This document shows positions 22,646 through 32,895 of a stretch of 64,000 nt of DNA, in pieces. This DNA is from Stratiolaelaps scimitus (taxonomy: Eukaryota; Arthropoda; Arachnida; Mesostigmata; Laelapidae). The position numbers and the translations under genes were made by a program. The notes beneath the pieces are model-generated. The model did no database searches. It was not told where the DNA came from and saw only the letters and a list, made by a program, of their open reading frames with translations. Numbering within the stretch: position 1 is the stretch's first letter; every line of letters starts with the position of its first letter. The stretch lies in contig JABWDB010000031.1 of the NCBI GenBank assembly GCA_019614645.1, positions 2,728,001 to 2,792,000 of the forward strand, in the 5' to 3' direction.

Positions 22646-24480
22646 TATCGACAACTAAAGCGTAGTTGAGAAACTACAGTTCACTTAGAAAAACAAACAT
22701 TGGAATTATACTAGAGCCCATTATATTCTATAGTTGCCAAGTAATCTGCAAGTACTTATAGTGTTACTTTAAGTAAATTACGGGGTTATAAAAATATTCG
22801 CCACACTTTCTCGACGCCCTATGAGTATGAATTATGGATTATGTGCTCTGCTATCGAATCCAGCATGCAACATGCCGCTGCAAGCTCTAACAAGGGATCA
22901 TGGCACAGCAAATTGAAGTCTTGTATTTTACACGCGAACAACACAGTAAAGCAACATCACTTAGATGAATGGAGCGGGTTTCTGACGATGATCAAGGCAC
23001 TCAGTAGCAGGTAGACACAACAATAAGTACTGCACTGGATCGGCCCACTTTCATGGAGATCGGAATGTCTCTGGTGGTGTCCGTGCGTTTGAAGAAAATT
23101 TCGTCCCCTAAAAAAAAAAAGAAGACGCCACCCTTTGCCCACCTTCAAGTCCATATTGACCTGCAATACACGTCTGCATCGGTGGCTTTCTTCACATTTG
23201 AAATGTCCTCCAAATGTCACCGTTCCCAACCTACATACAGAGAGGAAATCATAGGGTTGAATAACGTCTCGGCTAATTAGTATTCCCAAATGTGTTCGAA
23301 TCACTCTCTGCGATGCTCGAAATCCTAGGTTCCGGTGACGTTCCACGTCATCGACATCGTCACCGTCCAAGCTAAGCGGCCTGGAACCCTGACAGGCAAG
23401 CAGGCAGATAGATCGACGGACCTACAACCACCCTGTGTGCGGCGGGCACATTTCATCTAAATTCGTTCTTGGGCATCTCTTATGAGTGGCGCGGCTAGCG
23501 AGTCAGAAGGGGTCGGCCGCTTAGTCGGTCCCAGCTTCTTCTCGTGTGAGGCTTCTTCGTCATTTTCATCTTCTTTTCCATACCCTTCCTCTTCAGCTGG
23601 AATGCTCAAACCCTCTAGAACGAACATGAGACGAAACTAGAGATTTGCTGTCGTCTTAAATGATGATGTTGCTTTCGCATTGAGCTAAGCGCAGGAGGAT
23701 CATTGGCCGCAGGTCTTTTGCGCTGCTGCCATCGATCGCGGCGACGGTAGTTATCAGATGTGTAATAGTAGTGATAGGTTGTAGTCAAATCAGGTAGTCG
23801 CCGTTCGTGGAAGTGACACCCCAGAGTTGTGGCACCAGTTGTGAGCGTAGTTCGTAAGCGGTGCTAGAGATTCCCGCGACACACCGAATGACGAAGGAAA
23901 CGACCGCACCGGTGAGATCAGAGACAGGAGCCGCCAACCATCATCTGTCTAGCCATTCATATATATATATATATATATATACGAAACTACTGACCGCGAA
24001 TGAGACTGCCTTGGATCTTCATCTTCACTTGGATCTTCCAGGTCTCTCCTAGGTCAGCTCAAGATGTGTTGTTTGAGAGCAGAGTCTGTCTGTGTGTGAA
24101 TGTGACATGGCCAGACGATCGAAATCGCTTCGTGTATATATACCCAGCGATTTCCCGTGACGAAGCAGCCTCTGGCGTCACATTACGGGGATGTATTTTC
24201 CTTCAAAAGTTACGAATCGTTTTTCGAAGGGCTGCACGCGTACTACAGACAAGACACCATCCTGTGTCGGCCATTCAGAAAATGTCACAAGGTAGCTGGG
24301 AGCCGATTTGACCAGACAATCCTTTTTCTTCACTATTTATTGCGTTGACGAATCGTCTTCTCGCGATTCGTGCGGTGGCAATTGCAAAGTTTGACATTTG
24401 ATCCGACCATATCGTGCCCACAACGATGGGGACGGTTTCCAAAGAACGTCAAAATTGATTTTTGCTAATGATAATAGTGT
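22646..24480. other. Intergenic, no supported gene
   Basis: A (TA)n run lies near 23958-23981. The moderately GC-rich part at 23470-23950 contains no recognisable exon. Confidence 0.4.
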
Positions 24481-25200
24481 TCATTTATTAATCCGCTTAG
24501 TAATGTGCGAAGCGTATGAAAAGGTGGTGAAGGCTCGTGAAACATCGAATTTAATGTTGTACTGACCGCACAAACGCTGATTACGATGTTCCATTGAGAA
24601 TATCCCCATTGGAAGACCATCCGACGGAATTACTACTGCAAGCCCATTTATTGAATTGGAATTCAATTCAATGTGCGGTTTATTCACGGAACTTGAAATA
24701 TGCATACGCTCCTGTCCTCGTTTTGAAAAATATGCTAAAAATACAATAATATAAAATGGAGCCCGGCAAAAATACAGTCCCGCTGAGTCAATTGATGGGA
24801 CTCTCTAGTTGTAAGTCTGTATATATACAACAATTTCAGCTCATCAAAGTGAAAGATGTTAGATTCTCTCGGGACACACATGCATAATTTTCTGTACATA
24901 AGACAGATATTTCTTGGAATCCGCCGATCTCATTTTGGATAGTTCAATGACTCGGATATAGAGCAACCGGCTCTCAACGATGTTTTCAAACTCTTCAAAT
25001 CGTGTCCGATAGATGGTCGGTCCGTACATTGCTGGTGCGGCGTGTTTCGCCTGTGGAACTTTAATAATTGTCATAAATGGTAGAGGGTGATACAGAAATT
25101 ATTTCAATCAATCAATGATGGTGCTGATTTTCGCATCACTAACTTCTGAAATCGAAGTCTGGAGAACAAAAAGGTAATTCTCCAAATTCGAAGACCACAT
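24481..25200 (-). other. Exon-like pieces on the minus strand, unassigned
   Basis: Two minus-strand segments have protein-like composition. One (24481-24705) ends in KRINK and includes NGLAVVIPSDGLPMGIFSM. The other (about 24859-25040) includes RFEEFENIVESRLLYIRVIE and ends CPERI. A further piece near 25150-25215 reads RLPKNVVFEFGELPFCSPDF and can be joined in phase to the second one, using a GTTAGT donor and an acceptor after CGCACCAG. No family is recognised and no start is found. Chance cannot be excluded. Confidence 0.2.
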
Positions 25201-25492
25201 TTTTAGGTAAACGGGTCTTACGCAGAATAACAGAAACGTGAGGGCTTCTTAGATCTACCTAGATAGCAGGTATCGTATTTAGTCGAATACGACATATTTA
25301 CCACAACCTCCCTCTGTGGTTAATGGCAAAGATCAACACGTCACCGTCCGCCAAAGGTACGGGAGTAGATTTAGCTGGCATTTCATTTGTGTGGCCCATT
25401 TTGTAAGAGCACTGTTGAAGCCAGCCCCTGTAACAGAACACAAACCTACACACGCCGAAACGCTCCAAATGAGTACTCTCTGTTTTTCGAGC

Positions 25493-25592
25493 TCAGCTGT
25501 TCCCCTATCTGACAGGCCTCAGCTCTTAACCTTTTTTAGGTATTACTATGAGGACCTGTCGAGGCCACCTTTGCTTATTCTCTTCCTTACTC
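25493..25592 (-). mobile_element. Short retroposed element, copy 1
   Basis: About 100 bp closely similar to the element at 59581-59692, in the same (minus) orientation. Read on the minus strand it starts GTAAGGAAGAGAATAAGC and contains complementary arms GACAGG and CCTGTC. It ends at AACAGCTGAGCTCG followed by a short A run. It differs from the other copy by a few substitutions and a small A-tract length change. Target duplications are not clear here, so it is probably the older copy. Confidence 0.65.
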
Positions 25593-26200
25593 GTACCTGG
25601 CAAGAATCTTCAGATAAAGAAGAAGATGATAAATATCCAAATGAATACTAAGACAGCGGAACACCCTGGATATACTCGCGAGTTTTTTCCAAAAACACAC
25701 AACAGAATGCTACAAATAGTTCACCGACGTGATGAGAGGAGACATTTTTGAAAATGGCGTAATTCAACCGTTCGTGTACCCTTTCACCTAATACCTCATC
25801 TGTTTAGACGGAAGCCTCCCAGGGCAAAGCAAGTTCACCTAAATGCTCTTTGATACTTTGGAGAGCTTCTGTAATTATAGAGAGTGCATCATCTAATCGA
25901 GAGCCTGTGTCAATATTAACGTCGAGGGTAAATACTACCACTGACAGAGTAGGGCCCTCCCGTTCGATTGCCGGGGTCGCTATTCCGCCCTCGTTTCAGT
26001 GTTCCCTCGACCACTCGATCGTGGGCTCCTTCACTTCTCGCAGGAGCCTTCAGCACCGCGGTACCACGCAAACTGGGTGTGTGTGACAACAACGACGACC
26101 TTTATGCTATTGATCAGAACAAGTTATTCGCTAATATCAAGCGCATGTGTATCGTATGTCCATAGTTACTGTCCGATCTGGCAGACGAACTTAGATTAGC
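25593..26200. other. Intergenic, no supported gene
   Basis: Nothing beyond short unrecognised ORFs. Confidence 0.4.
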
Positions 26201-28060
26201 CAGTGTTGCGAGTATGAGTCGAGCCAGCGGTCGGAGAGACTGTAGATACTCGATTGTTGAGAAGGAGTTCGAGAAACAGCTCCATATTCCCTTTGCTCCT
26301 TCTGCGCTGCTATAAGCCTCCTCTTTGCTTTACCGAAGTCATTTGACATCGACGACGACCACCACCACCACCCTGGGGGTCAGCCACTACAACGGCGGTG
26401 GCTACCGCCCTCGTGTCTCTCCTACACTGCTGGTGCCACTACTGCTCCAGCTCCTGCTGCTGTGAGTGTACGAGAGGCGAGATGCGTTTGCTGCCGTTGG
26501 TCCCGTTTGCACGTTGCTTGTTATGCATCGAATCGAGCCGGCTAGACCGCCCCTTACATTCATTCACTCCATGCTTCCTACCATCTCTCTCTCTCTCTCT
26601 CTGGCCATCCGTAGTTGTGTCAGCGTAGGAGCTACCGGAGCTTGGCGCGCATATAGAAGCGAACTATGTAGTCTGATATAGCAAGTCTGATATACGGTCG
26701 GTGCCGAAAGAGCGGGACGGGCTGTGTATATTTATATTCGTGGTATATGTTTAGGTTAGATAGAAAGTGGCTTTACAACAATTCAACAGCTTTAGAACAA
26801 CTCAACGATCCGAGAGGAACCGTTGACCGACCGACCGAGTGGCAAATGTATTTCGACATCATGAGCATGCAGAGTCCTACGCTAGGCGAACCCTTTATCA
26901 CAACACGGGGTCCATATATCCACACCCGGGTTCATTTATACTACAAGTTTGTTTCGTATGGTGACAATTTACGTTTTCTTTGTGAAATATCAAAATTGTT
27001 AGTGCTTATTAACTATTTCCGCACATCTTTGCATGTGCTTGGCTTTTTTTATAAATTTTGTCGTTGTTTTTGCGTAGACTCGCTCGGTGTGTTCACTTCA
27101 ATTTAGTGATTCGTTAAAGGGCATCAATACGTCTGGACAATAACGACGCATCTACTCAGTACAGTCTTGAATCATGTAACAGGAACAGGTCATGTGACGT
27201 CACGGCAACAATGAACGATCTGTTACATTATTCTATCGCTTCTATAATACTCGCCGTGAACCGAAAATGCTCGTACCACATTTTCTGACTGTGCGCACCG
27301 AACCTTCACACGTTCGCTTGAGTCGCGTTCAGCGCAAACTGTAACTGCGTCCATTGCAAAGACAACCCGATGCAGTTCTGGTTGCTGCTGCTTGCAAAAT
27401 GTTGACGGTACTCGCTTTCGTTGTGATCGTTTACGCCAGACAAAGGTACGGGAGAGGGTAATTCAATTTAATTTGCGAGCGAGCCTTTCCGACGCGGCGG
27501 CGGCGGAGTACGGCGCGTAGTGAAATGATGACGGTAGAATCTCTCTCTCGGATGTGTGCGGCCGGGGCGGCTGTGGAGTTCGTTGAATTGCCGACGAAGG
27601 TGGAAAGCCGTGAAGAGGAGAAAGAGACGCCTCCCTCGAACGAGGGCACTTCCTCGATGTTTACCAGGCTTTACCTGGGGAAATGCGTCCATTTCAAGAT
27701 GTCGCTGAAATTTCGCCCCTGTGTGGTCGGCTGAAGCTTACTGCTTGGCGCCTGATATTGGCACAGTGTTTGTTGTTGTTGTTTATTCGATGTGCAATCA
27801 TATGAAGAATTGCTTTATCTGCATGTGTACGCGTTGTGCGTGTGGTCGAAATCCGCCTGTCATCTGGGGATCTTGGCGGGGAGGGGACTGGCTCAATGTT
27901 CTGTGGCCGTTTGGGTTAGGTTTAATTGCTACATTTCTAGTGTGGAAGCTTCTGAAGGTGTTTTTGCTACAATTCACCGAAGGAACTTGCGCGGAGGCAA
28001 GGAACAGGTGAGCGCAAAGGCTAGATTGAGGGGGCAGACGACAAAAAAAAAGTATAATTA
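26201..28060. other. GC-rich region with unassigned ORFs
   Basis: Contains TC-rich and GCC-rich stretches and several short ORFs. One starts at 27525 (MMTVESLSRMCAAGAAVEFV) in a promoter-like GC context. Another (27721-28011) is Cys- and Trp-rich with one hydrophobic segment and runs up to a strong donor, AACAG|GTGAGC at about 28010. I recognise neither. A perfect TGACGTCA palindrome lies at about 27194-27201. The region could hold a promoter and first exon of an unidentified gene. Confidence 0.25.
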
Positions 28061-28299
28061 ATAGAATCGCAACCTAAATCGCATTTAATTTGTGCATGAA
28101 TTTGATATTTGGAAAATCTAACACATGGTTAATTAGCAGTCAGTGCTTATTGAACATATAATCATGATCTTATACCCAGACAGATGATGAATACGGCCTA
28201 ATCCTCGTTACGGTTTGCAGACGTACTTAAATGAAAGCCGCCGATGTCATTATGTACTATACAAATATAGTGTTACGCTGCTAAAGCGTCAAAGGTGCA

Positions 28300-29895
28300 G
28301 CCCCCGTTGAGATGGAACGTTGCTTTGTTGACTGTGTATCGAGCAGTGCTTCTCGGCCATGTTACGCAGCTGAAGATCAGAGGCGGGAGAGGAACAACAA
28401 GGGACCCGTAAAGAATAGACGATACGGACGAATGGCGGCTGTTCAGTGGACGATCACCGGTGTCGGTCGTACGCTCGTTGATCTCTCTCTCTCTCTCTCT
28501 CTCTTGCAGTCTCTATTTCAGAGTGTCAGTGCTTCGGAGTAGCGGTACTGGCTATAACGGTGAGCCCTGACTCTGTCAACGATGCACAGGAAAAAACGAA
28601 GCGGTGCCGGCCACAGCAGCAGCAGCAGCAGCAAACCCGAGGGAACGAAAGGCGGTTGTAGGGGGGGTCTTCGGGGGTATACCACCACCCCACTACCACC
28701 ACCACCACCACTACTGGATCCGGTGAGTGCGGAGCGGGACGGACAGACGGACGGGTGGAAAGGGAGTAGTAGTAGATAGAAGCAATAGCCGCCGCCCTGC
28801 AGCGGCGGCTGCTGCTGCTGCTTTAGGGAGGGGCAATACAGGACATGACGGGGTCTCCGAATGGGGCCTGGCTGCAGGCGCCAACTCCACCCTCGGGGAG
28901 GAAGTTCGAAGATGGAGATGGTGATGGTAGCAGCGATGTCGGTGCTAGTGGTGATGTGTTCGTGTGTGTATGTGAGAGAGCAGATAGGCAGAGGCGCGCG
29001 GGCGCGCGCGCGCGGCCCTCTGCTGATGCAGCAGCAGAGGCTTCGTGCAAAATTGATGTTGACTTTATAACAGCGTCATCATTATCATAATATAATATTT
29101 AAACCACTGACACTACACTCTGGCGGCAGTCGTTGTAGTTGTCGTGGTAGTCATGTCCTGGTAGTGGTGGCAACAGTGACTAAGCAATAGGGAGCGGTCG
29201 CTACCAGTTATCGGGTAGCTGCCACCTGCGGCTGTCGAGTCGTTGCACTTCAGCAACAGCAGCAGCAGCAGTAGCGGCAGCAGAAGCACATTCAGAAGCT
29301 TCTCCACATTCAACTTCTACCCGAGTGTTAGTCGCCTTTGCTGGAGGGGGGGTGTCGGAATAGTTGTTATCACTTTCGTTCGCCGGCGACAGTCACAAAC
29401 GAAGCAGCCAGGCCGTTGGAGCAGCAGTGCTTCGGACACCACCACCGACATTGGACGAGGGAACGTGCACACAAACAGACAGACAGACAGACACGAGTGG
29501 ATAGAGGTTGGAAGATAGCTACGTAGGTTGGCGTGGAATGGGAGAAGGGGAACGCCGGTGACAGCCGAGAGCCACGAACCAACCAAGCAACCAGCCGCAG
29601 TTTGTCTTCGTGCAGTCTCCTCATCTCTCTCTCGATCTCTCCCTGTGTTGTTCGTTCACTGAGAGGAGCGTCCGGTAAAGGAGTGGCTTTCGTAGCGAGC
29701 GGGAAGACGCGAGGCAAAGAAGGTATAGTCATTGAACTCCTCCATGGTGGCCTCTCTGGCTGACTGACTGTTGTTGTTGTTGTTGCCGCCTTGTTGTCGG
29801 TCCAACCCGTGTAGAGCCACGTGTGCCGCGGTCGACGGTGGCGGGCCGGCAGCCCGCGGTGCGAATAGTGCTGTGCAGCGTGGCGAGAGAGGGCA
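28300..29895 (+). promoter_or_regulatory. Long GC-rich repeat-laden block, possible promoter and 5' leader
   Basis: About 1.6 kb, richer in GC than its flanks and full of CAG, CCA, GTG and TC microsatellites (for example (TC)n at about 28483-28504). Long ORFs on the minus strand here (up to about 209 codons) are low-complexity shadows. The block ends next to an ATG exon candidate with a splice donor, so a plus-strand leader is the simplest reading. Confidence 0.35.
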
Positions 29896-29987
29896 ATGAA
29901 AACGATACCGGGCCGCGCCTCCCCGTGCACAGACGGGAGGCGGGACTCTCCTTCGAGGAGGAACTCGAAGGAGATTTTCGATTTAAG
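29896..29987 (+). CDS. Candidate first coding exon, gene unknown
   Basis: The ATG at 29896 (GGCAATGA context) opens 30 codons plus two bases, ending at the donor TTAAG|GTGAAA. It reads MKTIPGRASPCTDG, then a basic Arg/Ser stretch and KEIFDL. It is preceded by the long GC-rich leader. No family is recognised and no downstream partner exon was identified. This is a hypothesis based on context and splice-site fit. Confidence 0.22.
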
Positions 29988-30823
29988 GTGAAACCTCAAG
30001 AGACACCATGACTGTGCTTTGAAAAGAAAATGAAATCTGTGTCTCTCTCTCTCTCTCTAGCTGTCTCACTTGCTCTCCATCTGAAAGCAGATGAAAAGAC
30101 GCTAGTGAATCTTTCACCACAGATCAGTGTTCAGCCAATATAGGTGATAAAGGTAGAGCTTCGAGCGTCGTCACGGGTTACAAATGATGGTTACAGTAAC
30201 GGCACAGATGAACATTATTAACTATTAAGCTATACAAGCGAGTAAAGCTATCGGGAGTATAAACAGCTTAGTTAATTCTAGCCAATACTCAAAGCTATTA
30301 CGCCTGTAGAGGTAACGCTCAATCAACGAATTGAAGAGAAGGGTTCTATTCTCGAAAGGACAATGGTCGATTGTGATGATTTCACTTTAGGGACGAAACT
30401 CGGCTCCGCTCTGTTTGCTTCTAAATTTGGTTGCGTCGCTCGCCGTGGACGCTTAATGATGGTTTTAGGTAACGGCACGAGGGTCCGCCTCCTCGAACCC
30501 CCTAAGGAAACACTTTACCACAGATCGCTCAATCGGTGCATCCCTGCACTTTATATTTAATTGTGTGAGTCCGAAAAGATTTACGAATGCTATAAAAATG
30601 ATAGTTCAATAATACCACTGCATAGTTGTTTATCTATTCACCCACTCGCATGTTTGTAGATGATCCGTCATAATGTCACCGATGCCAACGATATTTAGTC
30701 AAGTCGGCCATTTCTGTTGCCCAAATGAAACACAACCCGAAATTATTTGCGTTTCTTCTAAGTGGGCGGCGTTTGGTCAAGTTCAACCGAACGAGATGAT
30801 TTTTCAAACTAACACTGTATAAA
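29988..30823. other. Non-coding, possible intron
   Basis: TC-rich near 30040. A 65-codon ATG ORF at 30363-30560 has no convincing domain. Confidence 0.35.
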
Positions 30824-30867
30824 ATTCGTATTTAACGCGTATTTAATTCGTATTTAACGCGTAATAT
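30824..30867. repeat. 22-bp direct repeat, two units
   Basis: ATTCGTATTTAACGCGTATTTA at 30824-30845 is followed directly by a near-identical unit at 30846-30867. The second unit runs into the left end of the fold-back element, suggesting slippage or duplication at the insertion border. Confidence 0.7.
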
Positions 30868-31099
30868 AGATGAGAGACCGTTACGAGATTTGGAAATCAA
30901 TGAAGCAGATTCAACCTTGATCTAGGTAAAGCCCGGTTGACCTGAGAAAGACATCCACGCTGTGCAGATATGTTGATAATCGATTTGATTAATCGTTTTC
31001 TGCACAGCGTGGGTCAATCGGTCTTGACCGTGATCTAGGTTGGATCTGCTTTATTGATTTCGTAATGTCGTAACGGTCTCTCATCTGTATTACGCATTA
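30855..31099. mobile_element. Fold-back MITE-like element (long hairpin)
   Basis: Two arms of about 115 bp are imperfect reverse complements around a loop of about 30 bp (30969-30998). Ends: AACGCGTAATATAGATGAGAGACCGTTACGA on the left and its complement ending TCTCTCATCTGTATTACGCATT on the right. Inner matches include CCACGCTGTGCAGA against TCTGCACAGCGTGG, and TGATCTAGGT on both arms. It has no coding capacity. This is the structure of a fold-back miniature inverted-repeat transposable element, and its parent transposon is unknown. An inverted duplication by another route is the alternative. Confidence 0.75.
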
Positions 31100-31381
31100 C
31101 ATATGCTAATCGGTGCGCATGTGTGTGTGTGTGTGTGTGGCGCCAGACGCCATGACCAAAGCTTGAAGTGTGCTATCTGTTTATTGGACAAGTCCATCTT
31201 AGAACAGCTCTTCACTAATCAATACTACTTTCAAATCTACCCATTTTACTAACTATGCGACACTATAAGTGTGCAGGTACGTAACTCATCAGGATGAACT
31301 GTTCTTTCAGCATATCATGGCGTAAATCCCTCAATCATAGTTGACAATACCAAATGTGGAGAAGATTGTAGCAACCTCCTG

Positions 31382-31435
31382 CCGGCGTAGCTTTTTTTTT
31401 ATTTGGGGTTTCGGGAACGCGTAACCGGCGTAGCT
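31382..31435 (-). mobile_element. Tiny retroposed insertion with 11-bp target duplication
   Basis: CCGGCGTAGCT at 31382-31392 is repeated at 31425-31435. The 32 bases between them, read on the minus strand, are TTACGCGTTCCCGAAACCCC, then AAATAAAAAAAA. Together with the duplication this looks like the extreme 3' end of a polyadenylated RNA inserted by target-primed reverse transcription. Confidence 0.5.
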
Positions 31436-32394
31436 ACAATCATCAACGGCTTCGATCTTGGACATTTCGTTTCCTTGTGACAGTCTGTCTGTGTCAGAGC
31501 CTGAGTGAATAGTTCGGCAGTGTGACGTGAATCCCGTTAACGTCCGTGCTGCGCTGACGAATTTATTCAGTTAGATTTATGCAATAATCACACACGGTTG
31601 ATTCATTAGAAGTCCTCTTTATTCGTGGATTTTTACAGTGAACGTGAAAATTTATCTACGATTGACTATGAGGCATACCATATATAACATAACATTTGCG
31701 GTTTATTTCCGGTTTATTTTTATATATATATATTCAGATGCCTGTCCTGCTTGTGATGCTCCTGCTCAGTCCTTTGAAAATGAATACCAGCTTTCCCCGT
31801 GTCTCGAGTTCTCATCTCGACACATACACACACACAGCTAGTCCCTGGAGGCATCACTCCCCAGCGGCGGCGACCCGAGGTAACTCCAACTACAAATATC
31901 TTCTAACAAATTCTTCAAACTATAGCTGATCGCCGTAGCTGCCAACCACCAGCAATAGCACTCTACCTTCTGTGTCACTCTCTTTCTCTCTCTCTCGCCT
32001 TTATTTCCCATCATGTCGTCATCCTCCTTCGAAAATCTGTTCTATCATCATCAACATCACCACCACCACCATCGCTATCACTATAGCCCGCATTTTGGAT
32101 CATCTTTGGTGGTGGTCGCGGTGGTGGTGGTGCAGCTGCTACATCAGCCACTCCAGCGATCGTTTCAAAAGTCGATTTTGAGGATTCCTCATAGAGACAC
32201 CCACACACACATACACAGACAGATTCGCGGAGGGAGTGATACTCTGCTGTAGCTGTGCCGGGAACAGCAAGGGGAGATCAGTTGGGAACGCATAGGAAGC
32301 TACGATGGATTGTGCAGCAGACGGAGGGAAAAATTGCAGGTTGTTCTCCTCAACACCCTCCGGGGATGATTCGACCAATGTGAGAAAGTCACAT
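31436..32394. other. Intergenic, no supported gene
   Basis: CA, CAT and GGT microsatellites create short low-complexity ORFs. No domain is seen. Confidence 0.4.
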
Positions 32395-32487
<93 letters not shown>

Positions 32488-32488
32488 T
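32395..32488. repeat. (TA)n array with regularly spaced CA interruptions
   Basis: About 94 bp of TA dinucleotides interrupted by C at 32411, 32427, 32445 and 32465. Confidence 0.9.
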
Positions 32489-32607
32489 CAATGTATTCTT
32501 AGTTCACAATGCGTTGTGTACGTGTTTTCTTATCTTTCTATATTCATTTAATTGGATTAAATTAATGATACAAATATATAACCGGCATAGTGTGACCTGT
32601 TCGCGCA

Positions 32608-32895
32608 AAATATCGATTTTGCGATGCATATGGTGTGGCTGCTCAAAAAATTGCTGAGGCCAACTATCAAGACGCCCTCACCCAATACCCAAGGCAGGAC
32701 AATGTTTCACTGCACGTAGTAATGGACCTACGAAGCGGTGGCGGCGGCGGCGACGGGGGTCATAACAGGGGTTAATCATCGCGGTTGTCATTCGGATGTC
32801 ACTGATATCATCCGGAGTAGGGAGAGTTCACTGAGGGTTATTGGGCAACGTGGTATTGATGTTGTGGGCCTATGTCGCCACTACATCCGGGATCG
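32608..32895 (+). pseudogene. Transposon-type helix-turn-helix remnant, frameshifted
   Basis: A first frame reads FCDAYGVAAQKIAEANYQDA, then LTQYPRQDNVSLHVVMDLRSG. This resembles the N-terminal helix-turn-helix of arthropod transposon-associated proteins (pattern YGxxxxxAxxLYxxRxPxRxxP). After a Gly run and a frameshift, a second frame reads HSDVTDIIRSRESSLRVIG, like the following helix-turn-helix. Both frames end in stops and no catalytic region follows, so this is a dead fragment. The match is by eye only. Confidence 0.35.

Noticed and set aside
29370..29999. 209-codon minus-strand ORF
   Set aside because: It lies antisense to a GC-rich, triplet-repeat block. Poly-Thr and Cys runs come from microsatellites and there is no domain.
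30363..30560. ATG ORF with a kinase-loop-like start (FTLGTKLGSALFASKFG)
   Set aside because: The glycine pattern is only partial, no lysine or later kinase motifs follow, and the length is within chance.
32300..32502. Tyr-Ile repeat ORFs on both strands
   Set aside because: They are translations of TA microsatellites. The same applies at 2224-2477 and 12183-12298.
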